A DNA stretch of 64,000 bases from Zantedeschia hybrid cultivar (taxonomy: Eukaryota; Streptophyta; Magnoliopsida; Alismatales; Araceae), in the NCBI GenBank assembly GCA_030544215.1, contig JARZZO010000003.1:50822045-50886044 (forward strand). The letters run 5' to 3'. A program made the position numbers and the translations under genes. Below the pieces are notes generated by a model that saw nothing but the letters and a program-made list of their open reading frames with translations, made no database searches and was not told the DNA's origin. This document shows, piece after piece, positions 55,411-64,000 of the stretch; positions within the stretch are counted from its first letter, which is position 1; each line of letters opens with the position of its first letter.

Positions 55411-57652
55411 GAGCCGGTACCTTATATAGTGTTGTGTGTTCTTTCTGTGGAGATTTGAGATGCGGAGATAGATGGACACTCTTATCTTGTCTTATGAGGT
55501 AGTAGTTGTGAACTCTTATGGCACTCTTTATGCGTTTTGGGTTGTGGTGGTGATTTGGTATTGTAATGTGTACTTTGTAAGGTTATTATATAATGATGTT
55601 GGTCTATCAATGTTGGTGGAATCGTGGAACATATTTAATTTGGTATTGAGCTGTTTGACTGATTGTGTGTGGGGAGCCCCGTGTAAGAGTGTGATCGGTG
55701 AGGGCATTAGCAGGATTTTGCCGATGGTTGGTCCAGGGATTTTTTCTTCGATAGCAACCCCCCTTGTTGAGGTTGACTCGTAGGGGAGTTCGTCTCACGT
55801 GGACCGAGGAGTGTGAGCGGAGTTTCATTAAGTTGAAGACTCGCCTCACTTGGGCTCCAGTGTTGGTACTTCTATTAGGTTCCGGTGGATTTGTGGGGTA
55901 TTCAGTTACATCACATCGAGGTTTGGGTGCGTTTCTGATGCAACTTGGTAAGATTGTGACCTATAGGCAGTTGAAGAAGCTTGAGGAGAACTATCCATCT
56001 ATGACTCAGAGTTGGCGGCTGTGGTGTTTGCACTATAGATCTAGAGGCTTTGTTTGTATGGGGATTATTTGAGCAGACTGTGGAATCTCCCTTTTGGATT
56101 CCACGTGAGGCTGATGGAGCCAGGTTGGCCAACAGTGTACCATACCGTAATTAAGACTTAGAGGACAGATGCAGAGTTACCGCAGATTCTCCAGAGTTCA
56201 GAGGTGGAATTGTGGGGCAGTAGTACAGTCAGGTTAGAGGTAGACTTTGTGATTTGACCGTGAAGGACGTGCGCAGGTGTCCCTTTTGAAGGCACACTGT
56301 TCTAGATAAATGATGCTTCCCAGATCAAGTAAGACGTATCATTGTTAAAGTGGTCTAGTAGGAAGGAGGACATAGTTGATTTTGTAATTGAATGCTTGAA
56401 TTGTCGGCAGGTTGGAATGTCAGAGTGGCGCAGCGGTAGCGTGGTGGCAGTCCTTGCCGATCCCGGTGTGGAGACGGGAGCTTGCGACTTGAGGCGTGTA
56501 TTAGGATTGTTTTATTCCCTGGTGGAAGGAGCGTGATCTGGATTACCATTAAGCAACTGACTACGTCAGCACACTTCCTGGCTTTCAGGGAGGACTGGTC
56601 AGTCGGTAAGTTGGCTGAGTTGTTTATGAGTCGGATCATCTCTTTCTGCTCGATGTGCCCTTATCCATCATGTCGGATCGGGCTTTGAGATTTACTTCTT
56701 AATCGTGGGAAGAGTCTTTGGAAGACTTTGAGTACGCGGTTAACCTTCAGCCCGGCCTATCATTCCGAGGCTGATGGGCGGTCAGAGGGGGGCCATTCGG
56801 ATTTCAGAAGTTTTGCTCGTGGCATGTTGCCTAGACTGAGGAGGTTTTTGGGAGCAGCATTGGTTTCAGTGGGGTTATGTGTACCATAGCAGTTGCCACT
56901 CTAGCATTGGCAAGGCACCTTATGAGGTATTGTTTAGATGATTGTGTCGATTCTTTGCGATCTAGTCTGAGATTGGCAAGAGACAGTTAGTAGGGTACAG
57001 CGATGTGCTTAGGTTGCCAGAGTTGTGCTATCATCAGTGAGAGACCGATTGAGTTTGAAATCGGGGACTTCGTGTTTTTCCAAGTCTCGCCCTCCATGGG
57101 TGTAAGGAGATTTGAGAAGCAAGGTAAGCTGGGTCCGCGCCGTGCTGGGCCTCTTCCCGTTCTTGCTCAAATCGGGGAAGGTCGCTAGCCAGCCTTGCCG
57201 TTCAATCTTGCGGGAGTACACGATGCGTTTCGTGTTTCGTTGCAGAGGGATGTTCTGGATCCGCCCCAGGTGTTGGAATCTTCAGGACTTGAAGTCGCCG
57301 AGGACTTGTCCTTTCCAGTGTGTCTAAATGCATTTTGAGAATCACTAGTGGCAGGTCCTCCGAAACAAAGTTATATCCTTGGGTTGAGTGTGTTGACGGT
57401 ATCGCTCCGGGAGCGAGGCGACCTGGGGGCGCGTGAATGAGATGCTGGGAAGCAGTTCCTTACCTTTTCTGGTAAGTTCCCATACGAATAGGCAGTAGAG
57501 GCATTTCGCCCTCGTTACTTATAGCAGGCTAGTTATATAGAGCCCTGTGTGTGTAATTGGTGAGAAAGATTGTTGTGATCTGTGTTGCCGGCATTTGTTG
57601 GTTAGCCGTGATTATTGTGTGAACAGTTGCAATTTCGAGGACGAAATTCTTT
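55411..57652 (+). pseudogene. Decayed pol of element C
   Basis: Protease and most of reverse transcriptase are not recognisable. From about 55690 fragments read EGISRILPMV, IATPLV, then WTEECERSFIKLKTRLTWAPVL and LKKLEENYPSMTQSW (RNase H region). Integrase remnants appear around 56680-56780 (SDRALRFTS), and the C-terminal FFQVSPSMGVRRFEKQGKLGPRRAGPLPVL is at 57080-57170. Frames change repeatedly with stops and small deletions. No enzyme could be made. Confidence 0.78.
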
Positions 57653-57666
57653 TAAGGGGGGGAGAA
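57653..57666 (+). other. Polypurine tract of C
   Basis: A run of A and G ending GGGGGAGAA immediately before the 3' LTR, preceded by GACGAAATTCTTTT. Primes plus-strand DNA synthesis in this class. Confidence 0.85.
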
Positions 57667-60202
57667 TGTAAGGACTGAGGTTTCGGGTTAAGTTTTCGGG
57701 TCGGTTTCGGACCGGGTCCCCCGAGTCGGGCCTTGAGGGGTCTGGAGAGTTTCTTCTGAATGACGTCTACACTACACGACGCCTTTCAAACGGCGTCTTG
57801 ATAGGTGGACGCCATTTAGACGTTTTGCTGTTATGCCACATGGGCGCCACGTGGGCGGGTTTCGGGCCGCGAGAGTACGGCCCCTGTCTCGTCGTCTGAA
57901 CGGCGTCCATGATGGACGACGCGATTCAGACTGCCACCTGCGATGTCAGTGTACGGTGCCTGACATGTCAGCTGAACGGCGTCCGTGGTGCTCGACGCGT
58001 TTCAGACAGCTGTCAGTACGGCCCGTCCTGTCATCTGATAGGCGTCCTTCTCGCTCGACGCGTTTTAGGCAGCTCTTGATTGACCCCGCGAGCCCTCCTT
58101 TCTTTCCCTCATTTCTCACCCTTCACTCTCTCTCCTCTCCCTCTCCGCCTCCTCCGATCCCACTCTTCCCCTTTCCCTTCCTCTTCTTCCTCTTCCACCA
58201 CTCCAACGCCTCCCTACCTCTCACCTCTGCCACCACCACTTCCTTCGCGGCGTTCCATCCTCCGGACGGCGGCCGACGTCCCGGCGGAGTGGCGGCGTCC
58301 TCGAGGGTACCGGCGGCGGTCTGCGGTGCGGCGGTTCGGCGACACGGAGCCAGGAGGAGTTCAAGTATCCGGTAGGGGGACGAACCTTGTATGTGTTGCT
58401 CGTGTTTTCTCAGGCGTATTGTGATGTATTTTGGGCTAGATTGAGCATGTTTAGGGGGTATTCTTGTGGGTATGGCCGTGTTTGTTAATGTGGTTTTGTA
58501 GCATGTTTGTGTGGATCAACTTCTCTTCCTCCCCCTTTCCGTTTTGGGGCTTCTTCGGGGTATTTGGGGTTAAGGGAGAAACCCTCGGTTCGAACCAGGA
58601 AAGCAGGTTTCTGGCGCTAAACGGCGTCGTGCCTGGTCGACGCCTTTCAAAAGGACGTCAGGGCAGTACGACGCCTTTTAGGACAGAAATCCCCCAGTTC
58701 GAGGTTTCAGGAGTCAGGGACTCTGGCGCTAAATGACGTCATGGATGGACGACGCCTTTCAGAAGGACGTCGGACCATCATGACGCCATTTAGGCAGGAA
58801 ATCACCCCGACTGAGGGACTCAGTTCGAGGATTCTGGGACTAAAAGACGTCATGGGTGGGCGACGCGTTTTTGGAATAGCGTCGAGCCACCATGACGCCT
58901 TTTAAGGCAGAAATCCTTCGATTATTGTTCTCTGGAATTCCTGGATTTTCAGCGTGATCGGCGTCTGAGGATGTTGACGCCTTTTAAAAGGCGACCGCTG
59001 GTGTCGACGCCTTTTAGGCCAGATTTCCGTAGGCCTCTGTTTTATGAACCAGTTTAGGGAGCTTGAATAGCGTCGGTCTTGGGCGACGCGATTCAGGACA
59101 GAACAACACTAATTCATGCCAGTAAAATGTGTTCATACTGCTAGATATTTGGTTAGTGCATGCTTTAGTGTACTCGGATTCTTCGGGACCGGATGGCACT
59201 GCGTTGTGTGCTGTGCGATCGCGGGCTTTTCACGTGACCGGATCGTACTGTGCCGAGTTTTGGTGGTTTTGTGTTACTGTGGACCTGGAGTGACATTGTA
59301 GCGCTTTATCACCCTGTGCTGGTGGGGGCGTGAGCACAGCGCCGGTGGGGGCGTGGGCGGGGTGACTCCTAGTGAGAGAGGGTCACCTGGTGAACCCCGG
59401 GGTCAGCTAGTACCGGTGTCTGAGTGGTACATTCGGAGAGTCACTCATGCTGAGGGAAGGAGTAACCACCTGAGCCAGTTGGGCCGGAGTAGCCAGCGTG
59501 CTATCCGAGGGGTTACTGTTTGGTCTCAGCGGGTCGGTGTTTCCCACTTTCGGTTGTGTGGACGGTGTTTCCTACTTACGGCTGTGTGGTTGGTGTGTTT
59601 CCCACTTTCGGAGGAGTGGTTGGCGTGTTTTGCCGAGACGCGAGTTGTGGGCTTCTTGATAGAATGATTTTAGAAATATGCATGTTACATTTCGAATGCA
59701 TATGGTTCATATTGAGATTTTAGGAGTAGTGTGCTACAGCTTTACTTGCCTTATTACCTGTACCTTTGTTACTGCACTTGTGGGTGTGTGTGTGGGAGGC
59801 AGGGGATCGGATGATCCCTACTGAGCCCAATTCTGGTGTGGCTCACTCCCTGCGTTTTCAGGTGTGGTCCTTGTGGCGTGCGACGGCGCGTGGCGTTCTC
59901 CTTGGTGTGCGGACCAGCAGCTATCTTAGTTTCCGGGGTATGCCCCGACGTTGTTGTACCTTATTTCTGCCTGTACTTAATTAATTTGTTGGACATGTAA
60001 TTATTGTTGGACTGTGTACGGACATTATTATTTTACTTCCTGCGCACTGTACCCCTTGTAGTCCGTGTGAATGTTATATTTAATCTTGTTTAACGCTTAC
60101 TCCTCCAGATGTGTGTATAAGATCCGGTTATGAACCTACAGTTAATGGGCCGACATCCATTTAGTGACCGGGTCTCCAGTCATAGGATGGCGGGTCGTTA
60201 CA
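57667..60202 (+). repeat. 3' LTR of C
   Basis: TGTAAGGACTG...GGGTCGTTACA, full length 2536 bp, with 14 dyads (57759-59097). Followed by the ATGGC duplication and copia E. Confidence 0.92.
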
Positions 60203-60210
60203 ATGGCTTC

Positions 60211-62106
60211 TCACCATTTCCCGGCTTCTGGGCCTTCTATGGCCTCCTGGTAGGTTTTAGGATCATCATCCTCATTATATTGTACCTTAGACTCACCTTC
60301 AGCAATATGTCCCACATATCGTTCGGGCAGTCTAGGTACTCTACCAGATCTACGAGGCTCATCTGTGTGTACCTGAACAGATTCAGGAACTGATATCTCA
60401 TCTGATGATAATGTAGCTGTTTGGGGATCTGGAACCTCTTCCAGTACTATTTTACTCCCACTGTCCTCCTGGAGAAGATATTCCTCTTCCAAGAAGACAG
60501 CTTTCCTGGCGACAAACACCTTTTGTTCAGCAGGATGGAAAAAATAGTATCCAAAAGTTTCCTTTGGATATCCCACAAACCTACATTTATCAGTTCGTGA
60601 TTCTAGCTTGTCTAGATCATGCCTCTTTACATGAGCAGGACAACCCCAGACTTTAACATGTTTAAATTCTAGTTTCCTGCCTTTCCATATCTCATATGGA
60701 GTAGAGGCCACAGACTTGCCGGGTACTCTGTTCAGTAGGTATGCTGCTGACTCTAGAGCATACTCCCAGAGGGACACTGGTAATTCCGAAAAGCTTATCA
60801 TGGATCGCACCATGTCCAACAAGGTGCGATTCCTCCTTTCTGATACACCATTCATCTGTGGCGTATATGGAGGGGTCAGCTGAGAAAGGATACCATTATC
60901 CTTTAAGAATTGTGTGAAGTTAGTACTCAAGTATTCTCCTCCTCGATCTAATCGAAGAGCTTTAATACTCTTTCCTAACTGCTTCTCTACCTCATTCTTG
61001 AACTCCTTGAACTTCTCAAACGCTTCCGACTTGTACTTCATTAAGTACACATAGCCGAATCTTGAGAACTCATCGGTGAACGTGATGAAGTATGAAAAGC
61101 CACCTTTGGCTTGGGTGGACATAGGACCACATACATCTGAATGTATTAGTTCCAGAATGTCCTTGGCACATTCTCCATGTCCAGTAAATAGAGATTTTGC
61201 CATCTTTCCCATAAGGCAAGATTCACATGTTGGAAACGATTCATAATCGAATGCAGTTAAGTAACCATGCTTATGCAACTTTTGCAACTTGCTTTCGCCA
61301 ATGTGCCCAAGTCTACAATGCCACATGTAGACCTGGTTCACACAATTCTTGATCTTCTTAAGAGCATTATCAATTTGAAGATTGTAATAAGAAACATCTA
61401 ATAGATATAGACCGTTGACTAAAGATGCTGAAGCTATTGATTTATTACCATAATAAATCGAACAACTTCTATTCTCAACAGTCAACCTATATCCTATCTT
61501 ATCCAAACAAGATATTGATATGATGTTCTTTATTATGCTAGGAACATAATAACAATCTTCTAATAGTAAGGTGTCTCCCGATGGAAGCTTGAGGTTTGCT
61601 GTCCCAACAGCAATCGCCGCAACTTTTGCGCTGTTTCCTAGCCTCAATTCCACCTCACCTTGTCTCAGCTTGCGCTTACTTGTCAACATCTGCACATCAT
61701 GGCAGATATGAGAAGCACATCCGGTATCTAATACCCAAGATGCGGAATCTCTAATTGACAAGTTGATATCTATCATATAGATATCTGAAGCTTCAGACAG
61801 CTTCACTCTTTCATGAGCTTCATCGTTAAGGAACTCCTTGCAGTTCCTCTTCCAGTGATCATACTGCTTATAATAGAAGCAGTCACCCTTCACTACTCCT
61901 TTGCCTTTGTCCTTCGATCTTATATCATTTGCTATCATCTCTGCTTCAAGGGCATCCAATGCCGATTCAGCAGGAGGATCAGCTCCAGGGACAAAGTCAA
62001 TGTGCTCAGATCTGAAGACATTCTTCAGGTTTCTTAACCAATCCGAGTAGATCAGGTAAGTCAAAAGGGTATCAAGTATGCCACGGAGTGGGTTATTCGA
62101 CGACAT
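60211..62106 (-). pseudogene. Copia E gag remnant, protease and integrase
   Basis: 631 codons from MSSNNPLRGILDTLLTY (62106). The gag part is short: LDWLRNLK-type sequence runs straight into ADPPAESALDALEAEM, so most of gag is deleted. The zinc knuckle is damaged (CFYYKQYDHWKRNC, second Cys lost). Protease SWVLDTGCASHIC, pre-integrase HCRLGHIGESKLQKL and integrase residues in HSDVCGPM, TFTDEFSRFGYVY and NGVSERRNRTLLDM are present, then the C-terminal GRKLEFKHVKVWG. TGA at 60211-60213 interrupts GKW/EAM just before the insertion of C; F has a glutamine codon there. Confidence 0.88.
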
Positions 62107-62287
62107 AATTCCCTACAAGAGATAAGTAAAATCTATTTAGCAAATGTTCAATTATTAAAATTTAAAACAAGACATGGTCTTTTGTTCAAGTTTAACTCCC
62201 ACTAATTTTCGACAAACTGTATAACCCTCAGTTATACAGAACGGGAGATGCCGACAGTCTCCTAGTGGGGATCAGAATCTCAATGAC

Positions 62288-62616
62288 TTGCACTACAGCC
62301 TTGTGGATAGCACAACAAACTGTAAGACAATCAAAGAGCACCCAACTCATAGGACTTGCAACTCCTTGCAATATCTGATCATGGCTTCGGTCCCCAGAGA
62401 TTTAATGGCCTTGTGGATAGCACAACAAACCATTAATTCTGGTCTAAGCTAACCATCGTTACGCGATGAGCATAGATTTGCATACAGCCCTTGTGGATAG
62501 CACAACAAAGCTACATGGTTCCTCTACCCCGATCATCTAGGCATCTAATGCCATAGCCATAGTTTCTACTCCCAATTAAGCAGGCCATGTGGATAGCACA
62601 ACAAACCTGCCTAAAG
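62288..62616. repeat. Four constant-loop hairpins in the leader of E
   Basis: A 21-base loop containing TTGTGGATAGCACAACA (TGTGGATAGCACAACA in the last) is flanked by different 11-base arms: 62288/62320 (TTGCACTACAG, CTGTAAGACAA), 62398/62430 (AGATTTAATGG, CCATTAATTCT; 10 of 11 pair), 62478/62510 (TTGCATACAGC, GCTACATGGTT) and 62574/62606 (AATTAAGCAGG, CCTGCCTAAAG). Confidence 0.85.
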
Positions 62617-63451
62617 TGATTCGAATCCTATGACTATAACGATGGTGGACCACGCGGTAAGTTCTTAACTACTCGCGTTACGGCTTAGAGTTTATCTGAG
62701 GTTATTTAGATAACTTTTATCTTGGTCTCTCCTAGGTGATAGTATATAGATATATCGTATATATTTACTAAATACTATAACCTGCATTGATTCATAGTCA
62801 AAAGAAATCAATACATCTCATACATGTCATTAGTGTGGTCATGGATAACACAGTGGGTTTGACTGGAGCCAACAGTCAAACGCACACACAATCTAACATA
62901 ACATTTACATTAGATAAACCTGCAAACACATAGGCAAAGGATCTTTATCTTTTCGCCTTCCTGGTTGCAGCTGTGGATCGTCCTCGCTCCTTCCTCGGTT
63001 GCCTCGATCAGATTACAATAATTCTAAAATTACAAGTAAATTGAAGAAAGCCTTATGGTGAGTACAAGAGAGAGAGGGAGGTAGAAATACATCGGAGTAT
63101 GAGAGAGAGAGGTGCGCACCCCTCTATTTATTAACAATTAATAAACAATCATACATCCACGATCCACACAATCCATTCATCACATGAATAATAAATTAAG
63201 TGCATATCGATGACCACGGTGTGTTTTAAACATTCCACACATGATTCAGCGCATCACATGGCTAAAATAAATGAGCTTTCAAAATAAATAAGTTTTGGCT
63301 TTCAAAAAACTATATTTGAATTTCGAAAACTCATTTTATTAATTTAACATGCAATTAAATCAAAATTTAAAAGCATTAAACACACATCACATGCGCACAC
63401 ACTCCAAATTAATAATTCCATATTATTCTATGCAAATTAGAATATTTCTAA

Positions 63452-63960
63452 TAATCTAACACTTAGATTAAACCCCATTACTAATCTAACAATTAGACTA
63501 TTAAAGACTAATCTAACTCTTAGATTAATCCAACAAAGTTAGTTAATAATTTAACACTTAAATTAATAAACAATCATAATTAATTATTAACTACCAATCT
63601 AACACTTAGATTAGCCAATTAATGTTAATTATTAATTTAACTCTTAAACCAATAATTAACACTAACTTATTAATAATTAATTAATCTAACTCTTAGATTA
63701 GATAATTAAAGTTATCATTAATTTAACTATTAAATTAATGACTAACAATAATTAATCAAGGACTACTAATTTAACATTTAAATCAGTCATTTAAGTTAAT
63801 TATTAATTTAACAATTAAATTAATAACTAACTCAAATATTAATTAACAATTAGCTGATATAATAGTTAATAATCTAACAATTAGACTAATAACTATTAAT
63901 AACTAATTTAACATTTAAATTTGTTAAATCGAAGTTAATAATCAATTCAACATTTAAATT
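63452..63960. repeat. AT-rich hairpin series in the leader of E
   Basis: About a dozen units TAATYTAA-N3-TTARATTA. For example TAATCTAA-CAC-TTAGATTA at 63452-63470 and TAATTTAA-CAC-TTAAATTA at 63547-63565. The changed base is matched in the opposite arm. Confidence 0.75.
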
Positions 63961-64000
63961 AATATTAACCCCAACTAATTAACAATTAATTGCTAGTTTA

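Larger units (their letters stand above)
43591..60202 (+). mobile_element. Element C: Ty3/gypsy with intact gag, decayed pol and young LTRs (hosts D)
   Basis: Inserted in copia E pol with perfect duplication ATGGC (43586-43590, 60203-60207). 5' LTR 43591-43633 plus 51775-54213, primer site 54216, gag 54370-55410, pol remnants to about 57330, polypurine tract before 57667, 3' LTR 57667-60202. The layout (tRNA-Met primer site, CCHC gag, GACGAAATTC and a G-run before the 3' LTR) fits a chromovirus-like gypsy element. Confidence 0.9.
40502..64000 (-). mobile_element. Element E: Ty1/copia retrotransposon, 5' end beyond the window
   Basis: The 3' LTR (40502-42055), pol (42070-43587 and 60211-62106) and leader (62107 onward) lie right to left. 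Gypsy element C is inserted within pol. The 5' LTR and primer site are not reached by 64000. Left flank AAGAC (40497-40501); its partner is outside the window. Confidence 0.85.
62107..64000 (-). other. 5' leader of copia E (incomplete)
   Basis: Homologous to the leader of D. No protein. Contains the constant-loop hairpins (62288-62616) and an AT-rich hairpin stretch (63452-63960). The hairpin CTGTATAAC/GTTATACAG at 62215-62237 is shared with D. Confidence 0.7.

Noticed and set aside
56422..56480. Possible tRNA-like segment (AGAGTGGCGCAGCGGTAGCG)
   Set aside because: It looks like the D-arm of a Met-type tRNA, but I could not build a full cloverleaf and it lies in decayed pol of C; noted only as a curiosity.

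Overview
This is plant nuclear DNA from a repeat-rich region. The evidence is Ty1/copia and Ty3/gypsy LTR retrotransposons with plant-type primer sites (TGGTATCAGAGC and TGGCGCCGTTGCCGGGGA), two hAT-type MITEs, a plant mobile domain (PMD) gene and a DUF7745-type gene. I cannot name the species. I see no intact cellular gene, no tRNA or rRNA gene, and no CRISPR array. Almost all of the 64 kb is transposons inserted into one another.

Layout. 1-9801: element A, a minus-strand Tat-like gypsy element with two LTRs, gag and protease but no polymerase. It interrupts a plus-strand RNase H fragment (9802-10010). 10080-14467: broken minus-strand PMD gene, split by a solo A-family LTR (11008-12540, 5-bp target duplication CTCAT). 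15149-16676: broken DUF7745-type gene. 17717-21069: LTR-internal-LTR remnant ('G') holding a hAT MITE. 21279-36532: copia element F, proved contiguous by the duplication CAGGG on both sides. F contains a solo LTR of family C (21457-23771) and gypsy element B (23997-34174), and B's gag is itself split by an LTR plus primer site ('H', 30061-32046). 36538-38110: remnant with a second hAT MITE and a PF04195-like fragment. 38111-40460: another solo C-family LTR. 40502 to the window end: copia element E (minus), whose pol is split by gypsy element C (43591-60202, duplication ATGGC). The 5' LTR of C is in turn split by copia element D (43630-51774).

The most unusual content is dyad symmetry at several scales. 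(1) A roughly 34-bp dyad with arms close to CTRAANGGCGTC and GACGCSNTTYAG always encloses exactly 10 variable bases. I count nearly 70 copies by eye, in the LTRs of two unrelated families and in the DNA beside the PMD and DUF7745 genes. (2) Gypsy family A/B carries arrays with different arms (GGAAGGC/GCCTTCC and GACGGC/GCCGTC) but mostly the same 9-10 base spacing. (3) The leaders of copia E and D each carry four hairpins with an almost constant loop and different stems. Flanking sequence is homologous between D and E, but the loop has been replaced at all four sites. (4) The interior of D is saturated with short perfect hairpins with 3-4 base loops, and several are conserved in E with compensating base-pair changes inside pol.

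C and D have LTR pairs that differ by under about 1% by eye but decayed polymerase genes, so both probably moved using proteins supplied by other elements. E is the best-preserved coding element, damaged by one nonsense codon, a gag deletion and the insertion of C.
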